Positions 16,827 through 25,255 of a DNA stretch of 34,613 bases are shown here, one piece after another. A model generated the notes under the pieces. That model searched no databases, was not told where the DNA came from, and saw only the letters and a program-made list of their open reading frames with translations. The translations under genes and the position numbers were made by a program. Location of the stretch: assembly GCA_016928435.1 (NCBI GenBank), contig JAFGKT010000041.1:1-34613 (forward strand), given 5' to 3'. The stretch comes from Sedimentisphaerales bacterium (GTDB taxonomy: Bacteria; Planctomycetota; Phycisphaerae; Sedimentisphaerales; SM23-30). How positions within the stretch are numbered: position 1 is the stretch's first letter; each line of letters opens with the position of its first letter.

Positions 16827-16855
16827 ATTGTAGGACCTCCCCCACCCCCTGTCCA
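16827..16855 (-). promoter_or_regulatory. Promoter of the PpiC-type gene
   Basis: On the minus strand TGGACA (16850-16855), a 17-base G-rich spacer and TACAAT (16827-16832) form a good sigma-70-type promoter about 80 bases before the start codon. Confidence 0.6.
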
Positions 16856-16932
16856 TAAAAAATACAACCCCAATCAGGGCCCAAAGCAATATCTACCAAT
16901 GCGGTTCGCACCGCCGGGATCCCATCAACTCC

Positions 16933-16963
16933 GGGTGGCACCCTTTCGCGCAGCTAAAGGGTG
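16933..16963. repeat. CACCCTTT/AAAGGGTG hairpin repeat, copy 1
   Basis: CACCCTTT pairs with AAAGGGTG around a short loop (CGCGCAGCT). Other copies are at 18031-18067 and 26824-26857. Confidence 0.55.
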
Positions 16964-16983
16964 GTCGAACACCAACCAAGTTC

Positions 16984-17124
16984 CATTTCCCAACCAACTA
17001 CCGTCGGTCAATCCATCCGCGACGACTCACCCTTGGCAGCGATCATTAACTGACAATATACTTCCTTGCCGCAGCGCCCAACGGAAGCGTCATTTCCCAA
17101 CCAACTGCCGTCGGTCAATCTATC
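16984..17124. repeat. 34-base direct repeat pair
   Basis: 16984-17017 and 17091-17124 match in all but two positions (both begin CATTTCCCAACCAACT) and lie 107 bases apart. Origin unknown. Confidence 0.6.
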
Positions 17125-17145
17125 AGTGGCGATTCGCCACCGCCA

Positions 17146-17619
17146 CTAGGGCATTACAAACTCGTGTTCCGGATGCCGCACTGTCAACACCGGACAAGGC
17201 GCCTTACGCACCACCTTCTCCGCCACACTGCCCAGCAGCATCGAAGCCAACCCTCCCCTGCCATGCGTCGCGATCACAATCATGTCAATCTCCTCTTCAC
17301 GCGCGTAACGGATAATCTCCACAAATGGTCGGCCCGAAACCAGCTTGCTCACCACCTTTACCTTCGTCGTCTCAAAATGCTCCGCCACAAACTTCGCCAG
17401 TTGCTCCTCAGCCGACTTCAGCAACTCCTCAGGCGAAATAACCAAAGGCACCGCACTCTCAGATGCACCAACCCAATACTGGCCAACCTCGTCAACCACA
17501 TGCAAACAATGCAGTTCCGCGCCAAACTCCTCCGCCAGTTCCAGCGCATAAGGCACCGCGCACATAGAAAACTCCGAAAAATCCGTAGGATAAACTATCT
17601 TCTTCAAATTGATTGACAT
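17146..17619 (-). CDS. Universal stress protein (UspA family)
   Basis: This is a 157-residue UspA-domain protein. The start at 17619 is chosen because GGAGG lies seven bases upstream; an open extension to 17703 does not look like this family. It opens KKIVYPTDFSEFS and has the ATP-binding signature ATHGRGGLASMLLGSVAEKVV near the C-terminus (Gly-2x-Gly-9x-Gly-Ser type). It therefore likely binds ATP and acts as a cytoplasmic stress-response protein. It is monocistronic and divergent from the epimerase gene. Confidence 0.93.
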   Translation of the reverse strand: MSINLKKIVYPTDFSEFSMCAVPYALELAEEFGAELHCLHVVDEVGQYWVGASESAVPLVISPEELLKSAEEQLAKFVAEHFETTKVKVVSKLVSGRPFVEIIRYAREEEIDMIVIATHGRGGLASMLLGSVAEKVVRKAPCPVLTVRHPEHEFVMP

Positions 17620-18030
17620 TGCTTTGCCTCCAAAAATCAAACCTATCGAAAAAATCGCAAAACCTCCATCAACATTATAATTGCCCAAACCCGTCCTAGT
17701 CAAACACTACCAGCCGCCACTCATTCAGATATATCAAGCAAATATCAATGTTTATGCCTTGTTTTTCAGTCCAATCCTGTCAATCAGCAAAAAAAACGCT
17801 TCCTGTGGCCTAAAAACAGAATCTTTCCTATCGCTTATTACATCACTTACTTTACGCATCTGGCCTAAAATCATCCCCTCCATCCTGTTATCATGTCCAA
17901 AATTCCCTGACAGCTCGAAAATATTGATACACCCTATACAACCAATCTCCCGCCTAAACTCTTGCCTTTCACCCCAAAAACCATTTTAATATCATTCTCG
18001 AATTGTTAGCCCACAGGTCCATCCTGCGAC

Positions 18031-18067
18031 AGGTGCCACCCTTTCACAAAGTTAAAAAGGGTAGGCC
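18031..18067. repeat. CACCCTTT hairpin repeat, copy 2
   Basis: Similar to 16933-16963 and 26824-26857, with a slightly extended A-run in the right arm. Confidence 0.45.
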
Positions 18068-18094
18068 GACTATTATGACAACATAATAGCCAGC

Positions 18095-18124
18095 ATTAGC
18101 CCCCATGTTTATCCTGGGGATTCA
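18095..18124. repeat. TTAGCCCCC hairpin repeat, copy 1
   Basis: Degenerate copy of the dispersed GC-rich hairpin (TTAGCCCCCATG ... ATCCTGGGGATTC), upstream of the epimerase gene. Confidence 0.5.
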
Positions 18125-18171
18125 ACCACAATAAAATCACTAAAACCAAACCCTCTCAAAAAGGCAAACAA

Positions 18172-19173
18172 ATGAATCTAGTCACTGGTGCCACCGGACT
18201 GCTCGGCAGTCACATTGTCGAAAAACTCGTAGAAGCTGGCCAACCCGTCCGCGTCATCGTCCGTCCCACCTCCGACACCTCCTTCCTCGACACCCTCGGC
18301 GTGGAAAAAGTCGTCGCCGACCTCGCCGATCCCGCCACTCTCCAAGCACCATGTCAAGGCATAGACACCATCTATCATGCCGCCGCCCGCGTCGGTGACT
18401 GGGGCCCATGGCACGAGTTCCAACGTGATACCATCGACGCAACCCAAGCTCTCGCCCGCGCCGCTCAAAAAGCCAATGTGCGCCGTTTTGTCCACATATC
18501 CAGCATCAGCGCGTACGGCCACCCCAACGCCGACAACCTCATCCTCGACGAAACCGCACCGCTAGGCGTAAACGTCAACAAATGGTCTTACTACACCCGC
18601 GCCAAAGTCGCGGTCGAACACCTGCTCTGGAAAATGCACCAAGACGAACAATTCCCCCTCACCGTAATCCGCCCCTCCTGGATTTACGGCATACGCGACC
18701 GAACCAGCATCGCCCGCCTCCATCGCATGATAACCTCAGGCAAAATCAAAATCCTAGGCCCGGGCAATAACCGCCTCAACACCATCTACGCAGGCAATAT
18801 CGCCGACGCCTGCCTCCTCGCCGCTCACAACGACATCGCACTAGGCCAAGCATACAACATCTCTAACGACGGCGAAATCACCCAACTACAATACCTCTCC
18901 AAGTTCGCCCAAGCATTTGGCGCTCCCGCCCCCAAACGCCACGTCCCCTATTGGCTCGCCTACTCCCTAGGCTTCGACCTCGAATGTATAGGCCGACTCC
19001 TCCACCGCAAAAAACCCCCCTTCATCACCCGCTACAGCGTCTGGCTAATGGGCCGTGATGTCTTCTTCTCCGCCGAAAAAGCCCGAAAACAACTAAATTG
19101 GCAATCCCGCGTCTCCTACGACCAAGGCATCCAGCAAACCGCCCAGTGGTACCTAGACCAACTAAAACAATAA
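18172..19173 (+). CDS. NAD-dependent epimerase/dehydratase (extended SDR)
   Basis: This is a 333-residue extended short-chain dehydrogenase/reductase. The N-terminal VTGATGLLGSHIVEKL gives the TGxxGxxG NAD(P)-binding loop. HISSISAYG supplies the catalytic Ser, and YYTRAKVAVE the YxxxK pair. It resembles dihydroflavonol-4-reductase-like and 3-beta-hydroxysteroid-dehydrogenase-like enzymes acting on sugars, terpenoids or other alcohols; the substrate is unknown. The ribosome binding site is weak (AAAGG). A strong terminator follows, so it is probably a single-gene transcript. Confidence 0.9.
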   Translation: MNLVTGATGLLGSHIVEKLVEAGQPVRVIVRPTSDTSFLDTLGVEKVVADLADPATLQAPCQGIDTIYHAAARVGDWGPWHEFQRDTIDATQALARAAQKANVRRFVHISSISAYGHPNADNLILDETAPLGVNVNKWSYYTRAKVAVEHLLWKMHQDEQFPLTVIRPSWIYGIRDRTSIARLHRMITSGKIKILGPGNNRLNTIYAGNIADACLLAAHNDIALGQAYNISNDGEITQLQYLSKFAQAFGAPAPKRHVPYWLAYSLGFDLECIGRLLHRKKPPFITRYSVWLMGRDVFFSAEKARKQLNWQSRVSYDQGIQQTAQWYLDQLKQ

Positions 19174-19184
19174 AACAATCCAAG

Positions 19185-19216
19185 ATTAGCCCCCTGACCT
19201 GTCAGGGGGTTTTATC
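19185..19216 (+). terminator. Terminator after the epimerase gene (TTAGCCCCC repeat type)
   Basis: CCCCCTGAC and GTCAGGGGG form a 9-bp stem with a tiny loop, followed by TTTTATCT. It begins ATTAGC like the dispersed hairpin family, showing that members can act as terminators. Confidence 0.8.
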
Positions 19217-19323
19217 TACCTGTCCCTATTTATGCTCCGTTTCCCAAAGTAGAGCGGGCATGCCCGGCATCCCCAACGCCACAAATCCCAACAACCTCCG
19301 CCAACCAACCAACAACCGCAACT

Positions 19324-19365
19324 GTTAGCCCCCGAACTTTACGTTCGGCGGGTTCGAACTCATTG
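19324..19365. repeat. TTAGCCCCC hairpin repeat, copy 3
   Basis: GTTAGCCCCCGAACTTTACG, then TTCGGCGGGTTCGAACTC; the right arm has one substitution. The GGTTCGAACTC tail resembles a tRNA T arm. Confidence 0.6.
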
Positions 19366-19429
19366 CCGACATTAATCCCCCCAACCACCTGTCCCTATTT
19401 ACGCCCCGTCCCGCCCCTGGCCAATTTAA

Positions 19430-19464
19430 AATCCGCGTTCTCCGCGTAATTCGCGGTTTCAAAA
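19430..19464. repeat. TCCGCG-type repeat, copy 1
   Basis: Reads ATCCGCGTTCTCCGCG, then TAATTCGCGGTTTC. It is one of about six intergenic copies of a short (TCCGCGTAA)n GGTT-type sequence. Confidence 0.55.
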
Positions 19465-19484
19465 CTCCCCCCATAAAAAAACAC

Positions 19485-19514
19485 TTGCCTCCGCCCCCAA
19501 TTTGCCGATACAAT
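19485..19514 (+). promoter_or_regulatory. Candidate promoter of the leucine cluster
   Basis: TTGCCT (19485-19490), an 18-base spacer and TACAAT (19509-19514) resemble a sigma-70 promoter. The predicted start of transcription is within a base or two of the ATG at 19522, which would make the leader peptide mRNA leaderless. Confidence 0.5.
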
Positions 19515-19521
19515 ATATATT

Positions 19522-19665
19522 ATGAAATACGTTACCGAGCCATCTTACAGCGCAACCAACCGGGCCTCCTCCCCTCGCCCAGCCTCCGCGCCCAATGCCC
19601 CGGTAACCACCTCCCTCCTACCCCTAGCCATCCTATTGGCCGGCATGCTAGCCCCCCGGGGCTAA
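19522..19665 (+). CDS. Putative leucine leader peptide of leuA (47 residues)
   Basis: A 47-codon frame starts eight bases after the candidate -10 box. Near its end it reads TTSLLPLAILLAGMLAPRG, with six leucine codons (CTC, CTA, CTA, CTA, TTG, CTA) within twelve codons, one isoleucine, and no other leucines earlier. Its last codons overlap a perfect short palindrome (TAGCCCC CC GGGGCTA). Leucine-rich peptides before leuA act as attenuation leaders in several bacteria, so leucine-dependent attenuation is a reasonable inference. Against this, no ribosome binding site is visible, the peptide is longer than typical leaders, and a small membrane peptide is an alternative. Confidence 0.4.
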   Translation: MKYVTEPSYSATNRASSPRPASAPNAPVTTSLLPLAILLAGMLAPRG

Positions 19666-19883
19666 TATACTTTACTCTCCATAATTTGTCGGTCTATTTC
19701 TCAGTTAAAGCATAAACGCTTACCCCTTAAGCATTTATCGCTCGCAACTGACCCGTTTAATAAATCATTTACCCCGGTTTACGGTCCGGTTATAATGCAT
19801 GGTTTTAATCGCTTGGCACGCCCTCGATTTTTTGCGGCGTGTCAACCAAACCGAACCGCTCAACCAGCGGAGGTTCGATCAAA
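19666..19883 (+). promoter_or_regulatory. leuA 5' leader with hairpins
   Basis: The stretch between the leader peptide and leuA can form GCTTA/TAAGC (near 19709) and an 8-bp stem GGCACGCC/GGCGTGTC (19817-19845) containing six Ts in its loop, just before the leuA ribosome binding site. It could take part in attenuation; no T-box consensus is present. Confidence 0.35.
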
Positions 19884-21587
19884 ATGGCTCCTAAAATCGC
19901 CACACCTAAATATAGTAGCCCAAAGCCCATCGAATTACCCGATAGGAAATGGCCCAACAATACCATCACTACCAGCCCTCAGTGGTGCTCGGTCGATCTG
20001 CGTGACGGCAATCAAGCTCTGCCCAACCCGCTCACCCCCGATCAAAAACTCCGCTACTTCAACCTGCTCTGCGATATAGGCTTTAAGCACATAGAGGTCG
20101 CTTTTCCGTCCGCCAGCGCCGATGACTTCAACTTCACGCGCCGCCTCATCGAACAAAAACTCATCCCCGACGATGTCTTCATCATGGGCCTCACCCAGTG
20201 CCGGTCGCACCTGATCGAAAAAACCATGGAATCGCTCCAAGGCATCGACCGCGCCATAGTCCACGCTTACTATGCCTCCAGTGATCTGCACCTCCAGCAA
20301 GTATTCAGCATGGATCGGCCCGCGCTGCTCAAGATGATCGTCGAGTCCATCGCCCAGATACGCGACCTCGCCGCCAAGATGCCCCAGTCGGACATCCGCC
20401 TCGAGTTCTCACTCGAAGAATTCACCGACAGCGATCTGTCATTCTGCCTCGAAGCCTGCGAAGCTGTCTTCGAGACCTGGGGCCAGGCCTCGCCCGAAAA
20501 ACCACTGATATTCAACTTGCCCGCCACCGTCGAGCGCCGTCCGCCTAACCAATATGCCGACATGATCGAATGGTTCTGCCGTAATTTCTCTCAGCGCGAC
20601 CGCATCATCGTCTCGGTCCATTCGCATAACGATCAAGGCATGGCCATTGCCGCCACCGAATTGGCGTTCCTCGCCGGCGCCCAGCGTGTCGAAGGTACCC
20701 TGTTCGGCCATGGCGAGCGAACCGGCAATGTTGACCTCGTAGTCGTCGCCAACAACCTGTATTCACGCGGCATAGAAACCGGACTCGACTTTTCCAACCT
20801 CGAGCATATCGCCAACACCGTAGAAGAGCTGACCCAAATACCCATTTATTCCCGTCAGCCCTACAGCGGCGAATACGTCTTCACCGCCTTCTCCGGTTCG
20901 CATCAGGACGCCATCGCTAAAGGCATCAAGAAACTCAACCAGGCCCCCGACAAGTTCGGTATGGGTTGGAAAGTGCCCTATCTGCACATCGACCCGGCAG
21001 ACCTCGGCCGCAAGTACGAAAGCCTTATTCGCATAAACTCACAGTCAGGCAAAGGCGGCGTAGCCTCCGTCATCGAGCAAAGCCACGGCCTAACCCTGCC
21101 CAAAGCTATGCAGGCCGAAGTCCGAAACTGCATACAAGAGCTTTCCGACCGGGTCGCCCGTGAAGTCTCCACCGATGAAGTGTACCAGGCCTTCGAAAAC
21201 GAATTCGTCAACCCGCAAGGCCCATATGAACTAAAAGGCTATTGGCCCAGACCCGACGACAACGACCCAACCCAGATTCACGGCGAAATAAAAATCGTCG
21301 TCAACGGCCAACCGGTTAACGTCGTCGCCGATGGTAACGGCCCTATTTCCGCCTTTGTACACGGAATGAAAAAAATCAACAACTCAGATTTCACCATCGA
21401 AGACTACGAAGAACAGTCCATAGGCAAAGGCGCCGACGCCAAAGCTATCGCTTATGTGCCCCTGCGACTGCCCGACGACGTGGTAATGTTCGGCGTAGGA
21501 ATCGATACCAACATCGTCCAAGCAGCCGTAAGAGCAATCGTCGCCGCCATGAACCGAATGATGCGACAAGACCATACCAAAAAATGA
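19884..21587 (+). CDS. leuA: 2-isopropylmalate synthase
   Basis: LeuA condenses acetyl-CoA with 2-oxoisovalerate, the first committed step of leucine synthesis. The 567-residue protein starts at ATG 19884, with GGAGG ten bases upstream; a GTG at 19839 is open but lacks such support. The HMGL-type TIM barrel opens with WCSVDLRDGNQALPNP (metal-binding Asp and catalytic Arg), and contains VSVHSHNDQGMA and GTLFGHGERTGNVDL, which supply the metal-binding His residues. The C-terminal region of about 130 residues matches the LeuA dimer/regulatory domain that senses leucine. The length and the WPNNTITTSPQW opening fit the longer (type 2, alpha-IPMS) subgroup. It is the first enzyme gene of the leucine cluster. 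Confidence 0.97.
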   Translation: MAPKIATPKYSSPKPIELPDRKWPNNTITTSPQWCSVDLRDGNQALPNPLTPDQKLRYFNLLCDIGFKHIEVAFPSASADDFNFTRRLIEQKLIPDDVFIMGLTQCRSHLIEKTMESLQGIDRAIVHAYYASSDLHLQQVFSMDRPALLKMIVESIAQIRDLAAKMPQSDIRLEFSLEEFTDSDLSFCLEACEAVFETWGQASPEKPLIFNLPATVERRPPNQYADMIEWFCRNFSQRDRIIVSVHSHNDQGMAIAATELAFLAGAQRVEGTLFGHGERTGNVDLVVVANNLYSRGIETGLDFSNLEHIANTVEELTQIPIYSRQPYSGEYVFTAFSGSHQDAIAKGIKKLNQAPDKFGMGWKVPYLHIDPADLGRKYESLIRINSQSGKGGVASVIEQSHGLTLPKAMQAEVRNCIQELSDRVAREVSTDEVYQAFENEFVNPQGPYELKGYWPRPDDNDPTQIHGEIKIVVNGQPVNVVADGNGPISAFVHGMKKINNSDFTIEDYEEQSIGKGADAKAIAYVPLRLPDDVVMFGVGIDTNIVQAAVRAIVAAMNRMMRQDHTKK

Positions 21588-21593
21588 AACCCA

Positions 21594-21625
21594 ACGTTAG
21601 CCCCCGAACTTTATGTTCGGGGGTC
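21594..21625. repeat. TTAGCCCCC hairpin repeat, copy 4
   Basis: CCCCCGAAC pairs with GTTCGGGGG between leuA and leuC. There is no T-run, so an RNA stability or intercistronic role is more likely than termination. Confidence 0.75.
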
Positions 21626-21654
21626 CAAAAACCAAATACCAAGGAATACAAAAT

Positions 21655-22917
21655 ATGTCCATGACCATCACCGAAAAAATCCTCGCCGCTCACTCCGGCC
21701 AAAAAACCGTAAAGCCAGGCCAACTCATCAACGCCGATATCGACGTCATCATGTGTCACGATGTCACAACACCAGCCGCTATCACAATGTTGGCTGAAAA
21801 GGGCATGGACCACGTCTTCGACACCGAAAAAATCGTCGTCACCCCCGATCATTTTCAGCCTGCCAAAGACATCAAGTCCGCCGAACTCCACAAACGCCTC
21901 GACAAATGGTGCAAGAAAAACAAAATCAAGCACTATTACCCCGTAGGCAAGGCCGGCGTATGCCATGCCCTGCTGCCCGAACAAGGCCACATCCGGCCCG
22001 GCGAAACCATCGTAGGCGGCGATTCCCACACCTGTACATACGGAGCCTTCGGCGCATTCAGCACCGGTATAGGCTCCACCGACCTCGCCGCCGCTATCGC
22101 AACCGGCCAACTCTGGTTCAGAGTACCAAGCACCATCAAGTTCGTCCTTAACGGCAAACTCTCCCACGGTGTGTACAGCAAAGACGTTATCCTCGACATC
22201 ATCGCCCGTATCGGAACCGATGGCGCCCGCTATCAAGCCATGGAATTCACCGGATCAACCGTCAGCCAAATGTCTATGGAAGCCAGAATGACAATAACCA
22301 ACATGGCCATCGAAGCCGGCGGCAAAAACGGTATAATGCCCGTTGACGACATCACCAAGCAATACCTCACCGAACACCTCAAGCATAAAACCGAATACAC
22401 CATCTACGAATCCGACCCCGATGCCGACTATGACCGCGTCGAGGAATTCGACTGCGCCGCCCTCGAACCAACCGTCGCTCTGCCTCATCTGCCCAGTGGT
22501 GGCAAACCCATCAGCGAAGTCGCAGGCATGGAAATGGATCAAAGCTATATCGGCAGTTGCACCAACGGACGCATCGAAGACCTACGCATCGCCGCCGCCA
22601 TCCTCAAGGGCCATAAAGTCGCCATTCGCACCATCGTCGTTCCCGCCACCCCCGAAATCTGGAAGCAGGCCATGGACGAAAAACTCTTCGACATCTTTTA
22701 CGATGCCGGCTGCGTAGTCTCCGCGCCAACCTGCGGTGCCTGTCTCGGCGGTTTCATGGGTATCCTCGCCGCGCACGAAAAATGCGTCAGCACTACTAAC
22801 CGCAACTTTGTCGGCCGAATGGGCCATCCCGAAAGCGGCGTATATCTCGCAAGTCCCGCGACAGCCGCCGCATCCGCCATCGAAGGTAAACTAACCGACC
22901 CACGTAAATATATGTAA
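21655..22917 (+). CDS. leuC: 3-isopropylmalate dehydratase large subunit
   Basis: LeuC with LeuD isomerises 2-isopropylmalate to 3-isopropylmalate using a 4Fe-4S cluster. The 420-residue length and features fit the LeuC2/homoaconitase-like subgroup. The start at 21655 follows AAGGA; the frame is open further upstream but only into the hairpin repeat. Visible motifs are the substrate-binding [14 protein letters not shown], the cluster cysteine in YIGSCTNGR, and CGACLGG with the remaining two cluster cysteines. It lies 67 bases after leuA. The 3' end, including the stop, is duplicated 157 bases downstream. Confidence 0.97.
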   Translation: MSMTITEKILAAHSGQKTVKPGQLINADIDVIMCHDVTTPAAITMLAEKGMDHVFDTEKIVVTPDHFQPAKDIKSAELHKRLDKWCKKNKIKHYYPVGKAGVCHALLPEQGHIRPGETIVGGDSHTCTYGAFGAFSTGIGSTDLAAAIATGQLWFRVPSTIKFVLNGKLSHGVYSKDVILDIIARIGTDGARYQAMEFTGSTVSQMSMEARMTITNMAIEAGGKNGIMPVDDITKQYLTEHLKHKTEYTIYESDPDADYDRVEEFDCAALEPTVALPHLPSGGKPISEVAGMEMDQSYIGSCTNGRIEDLRIAAAILKGHKVAIRTIVVPATPEIWKQAMDEKLFDIFYDAGCVVSAPTCGACLGGFMGILAAHEKCVSTTNRNFVGRMGHPESGVYLASPATAAASAIEGKLTDPRKYM

Positions 22918-23083
22918 CCGACCCCAAAAAACGTGTCATTCCCGCGCAGGCGGGAATCCAGACAAAAACAGCTTCGCCGAAGGCGAGTCCGATTAATGGC
23001 ATAAGTTCTACTGAATGTCACTGATAGAATAATGCTTCTCGATAACATTGGTCAGTTTGAGAAAATATATGTAACCGCCCCCA
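22906..23083. repeat. 157-base insertion flanked by copies of the leuC 3' end
   Basis: AAATATATGTAACCG at 22906-22920 contains the leuC stop and recurs at 23063-23077; the following CCCCAA is also shared. The bracketed DNA holds the palindrome ATTCCCGC ... GCGGGAAT (about 22936-22955), a type of repeat seen in many unrelated bacteria. It looks like a small inserted element with a long target duplication, or a slippage duplication. Confidence 0.55.
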
Positions 23084-23112
23084 AGGGCCACCAAAATAAA
23101 TGAGGTAACAAA

Positions 23113-24261
23113 ATGTCACCACACGATCCCTTAACCCCATACGGCAATAAACCGATGGTCACACCCATCGTCAACGCCGTCAATTACGAATACGCCTCCT
23201 TCGAAGTCCTCCGCAAAATCACCGAAGGCGAAGTCGATGGCTACACCTACCACCGTGACGACAACCCAACCGTACGCGCCGTCGAAAAAATCATCGCGCG
23301 TATGGAAGGCGCCGAAGACTGCATCGTTTGCACCACCGGAATGGCCGCCTGCACCATGGTTTTCCTAACCTACCTCAACGCCGGCGATAACCTCATCATC
23401 TTCCACGACGTTTACGGCGCCAACTACAAAGTATCGCTCATCCTCGAACGATTCGGCGTCGATGTCACCTGGCTCAACGCCGACGACAGCGACAATATCG
23501 ACAAATATCTCAAGCCCAACACAAAAATGATCTTCCTTGAGACCCCAACCAACCCGCTCTGCAAAATCGTCGATATCGCCGCCATGCGCGCAGCCGCCGA
23601 TAAATGCGGCGCAAAACTCATCGTCGACAACACCTTCGCTACTCCTTACCATCAACTGCCGTTGACGCTCGGTGCCGACATGGTCATCCACAGCGCCACC
23701 AAGGCCCTGGGAGGCCACAACGACCTCATGGCCGGCGCTATCGCTACATCCAAAGATTACTACAACGAACTATGGTTCACCCGCCAAGCAATCGGCACCA
23801 CAATGGACGCGTACCAAGCATCGCTGCTCGAACGAGGCCTAAAAACCGTTGACCTGCGCTGCGAAAAAATGGCTGCCAATGCCCAAGTCATGGCTGAGTT
23901 TCTCAACGATCATCCAAAGATTCCCCGTGTATGTTATCCGGGACTCAAAAACGACCCAGGCCATGAAGTCGCTAAAAAACAAATGACCCGCGGATTCGGC
24001 GGTGTACTCGCCTTCGACGTAGAAGACGACATCGAAAAAGCTAAAGCGTTCATTAACGCCCTAGACGTAATCTACCACGCCGTCAGCCTAGGATCCACCG
24101 AAAGCCTTATCTGTATCCCGTTCCTAACAACCATGGTTTATCTGCCTGAAGAACGAAGAACAACATTCGGAGTCAAGAAAAACACCGTAAGACTTTCCGC
24201 CGGTATCGAAAACCCCGACAAACTAATCGAAGACCTAAAACAGGCCCTAAACAAAATATAA
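23113..24261 (+). CDS. Cys/Met metabolism PLP enzyme (cystathionine synthase/lyase type)
   Basis: This 382-residue fold-type I PLP enzyme belongs to the MetB/MetC/MetY/MegL family. The cofactor lysine is Lys197 in HSATKALGGHNDLMAG. Other landmarks are the YHRDDNPT substrate/PLP loop, TGMAACTMVFL, ETPTNPLCKIVDI, IVDNTFATPYHQ and VRLSAGIEN. It could be a cystathionine gamma-synthase, a cystathionine or methionine lyase, or an O-acylhomoserine sulfhydrylase; sequence reading alone does not decide. GAGG lies about eight bases before the ATG. Its position between leuC and leuD is unusual and may link sulfur amino acid and branched-chain amino acid metabolism. Confidence 0.9.
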   Translation: MSPHDPLTPYGNKPMVTPIVNAVNYEYASFEVLRKITEGEVDGYTYHRDDNPTVRAVEKIIARMEGAEDCIVCTTGMAACTMVFLTYLNAGDNLIIFHDVYGANYKVSLILERFGVDVTWLNADDSDNIDKYLKPNTKMIFLETPTNPLCKIVDIAAMRAAADKCGAKLIVDNTFATPYHQLPLTLGADMVIHSATKALGGHNDLMAGAIATSKDYYNELWFTRQAIGTTMDAYQASLLERGLKTVDLRCEKMAANAQVMAEFLNDHPKIPRVCYPGLKNDPGHEVAKKQMTRGFGGVLAFDVEDDIEKAKAFINALDVIYHAVSLGSTESLICIPFLTTMVYLPEERRTTFGVKKNTVRLSAGIENPDKLIEDLKQALNKI

Positions 24262-24283
24262 GTAGGGTGGGCCGTGCCCACCA

Positions 24284-24325
24284 GTTAGCCCCCGGGGCAC
24301 ATCCTGGGGGTCCGAACTCAATAAG
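24284..24325. repeat. TTAGCCCCC hairpin repeat, copy 5
   Basis: GTTAGCCCCCGGGGCACATC, then CTGGGGGTCCGAACTC, after the PLP enzyme gene. It is preceded by another short palindrome (GGTGGGCCGTGCCCACC, 24266-24282). Confidence 0.7.
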
Positions 24326-24383
24326 AAAACCGTCTCCTATAAAACAAACTTAATCACTGTAATAAACGATTGCTTCAAAAATT

Positions 24384-24417
24384 AAATCCGTGTAATCCGC
24401 GAAATCCGCGGTTGCTT
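24384..24417. repeat. TCCGCG-type repeat, copy 2
   Basis: Reads ATCCGTGTAATCCGCG, then AAATCCGCGGTTGC, upstream of leuD. Confidence 0.55.
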
Positions 24418-24445
24418 TACGAATAATAAAAAAAGGATCCCTAAA

Positions 24446-24925
24446 ATGCCTAAAGCCCACGTTTACAAACGCGACCACATAAACACCGACGAAATCATCC
24501 CCGCACGCTACCTCAACGTTGACGCCGAAGCCGAACTCGCCCAGCATTGCATGGAAGACATCGACACCGAATTCGTCAATAAAGTCCAGCCCGGCGATTT
24601 CATCGTCGCCGGCCATGACTTCGGCTGCGGCTCGTCCCGCGAACACGCCGTCTGGGCCATTCGCGGCGCCAAAGTCGCCGCCGTCATAGCCGGCTCATTC
24701 GCCCGTATCTTCTATCGTAATGCCATCAACTGCGGATTCCTCGTCGTTGAACTGCCCGGAATCGAACAAAAAATCAAAACCGGCGACGAACTAGAAATCG
24801 ACGCAAAGAACGGCAAACTAATCAACAAAACCCAAAACCAAACCTACGATTTCACACCCCTGCCCGACTTCGCCCTAGAAATCATAAACAACGGCGGCCT
24901 GCTTAACCAGCTAGCCAAAAAATAA
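24446..24925 (+). CDS. leuD: 3-isopropylmalate dehydratase small subunit
   Basis: LeuD is the swivelling small subunit that completes the active site with LeuC. The 159-residue protein has the [14 protein letters not shown] opening and the [14 protein letters not shown] substrate-binding motif typical of the short LeuD2 group that pairs with LeuC2. AAGGA lies about eight bases before the ATG. It is separated from leuC by the PLP enzyme gene rather than adjacent, and is followed after 12 bases by the mntA gene. Confidence 0.96.
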   Translation: MPKAHVYKRDHINTDEIIPARYLNVDAEAELAQHCMEDIDTEFVNKVQPGDFIVAGHDFGCGSSREHAVWAIRGAKVAAVIAGSFARIFYRNAINCGFLVVELPGIEQKIKTGDELEIDAKNGKLINKTQNQTYDFTPLPDFALEIINNGGLLNQLAKK

Positions 24926-24937
24926 TCGGAGACAATT

Positions 24938-25255
24938 ATGGCTAACCAAACTCTTACCAAAGAACTTATCCTGCAATCCCTCCAGGGATCTCTAGAAAAG
25001 TTGCAGTCATTTGGAATCTCTACCATTGGATTGTTTGGTTCGTTCGCTCGCGAACAAGCTGGCCCCGACAGCGACATTGACATCCTCGCAGAATTTGACA
25101 CCGACAAAAAAACCTATGATAATTTCATCGAAGCTTGTTTCTTTCTCGAAGAATTGTTTGATCGTAAGATTGAACTGGTAACCCCCGAGTCGTTGAGCCC
25201 ATACATCAAGCAGCATGTCATGAAGGAAGTGAATTATGTCGCACTTACCCATTGA
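24938..25255 (+). CDS. mntA: MntA-type nucleotidyltransferase antitoxin
   Basis: This 105-residue minimal nucleotidyltransferase has the GSX10DXD signature exactly ([15 protein letters not shown]) plus a third acidic position in KIELVTPES. In characterised MntA/HepT pairs the antitoxin AMPylates the HEPN toxin and neutralises it. CGGAGA precedes the ATG. It starts 12 bases after leuD and overlaps the hepT gene by 20 bases, so it is probably co-transcribed with the leucine genes and coupled to its toxin. Confidence 0.93.
   Translation: MANQTLTKELILQSLQGSLEKLQSFGISTIGLFGSFAREQAGPDSDIDILAEFDTDKKTYDNFIEACFFLEELFDRKIELVTPESLSPYIKQHVMKEVNYVALTH

Larger units (their letters stand above)
16856..17145. 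other. Intergenic region with repeats
   Basis: No gene is supported. It contains one copy of the GGTGGCACCCTTT ... AAAGGGTG hairpin (16933-16963) and a 34-base direct repeat (16984-17017 and 17091-17124, two mismatches). Confidence 0.5.
17620..18171. other. Divergent intergenic region
   Basis: No gene is convincing. The right part holds an imperfect CACCCTTT hairpin copy (18031-18067), a perfect 8-bp stem with four-base loop (CTATTATG ACAA CATAATAG, 18070-18089) and a copy of the TTAGCCCCC hairpin (18095-18124). Confidence 0.5.
19217..19484. other. Intergenic region with repeats
   Basis: No gene is supported. It holds two copies of CCTGTCCCTATTTA (about 19218 and 19389), a GC palindrome (AGCGGGCATGCCCGGC, about 19253), a TTAGCCCCC hairpin copy and a TCCGCG-type repeat. 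Confidence 0.45.

Noticed and set aside
19522-19883. T-box riboswitch controlling leuA
   Set aside because: No T-box consensus or specifier stem could be seen; a leader peptide fits better.
21445-22236. 263-codon minus-strand frame opposite leuA/leuC
   Set aside because: Low-complexity Gly/Asp/Val-rich translation antisense to two well-supported genes.
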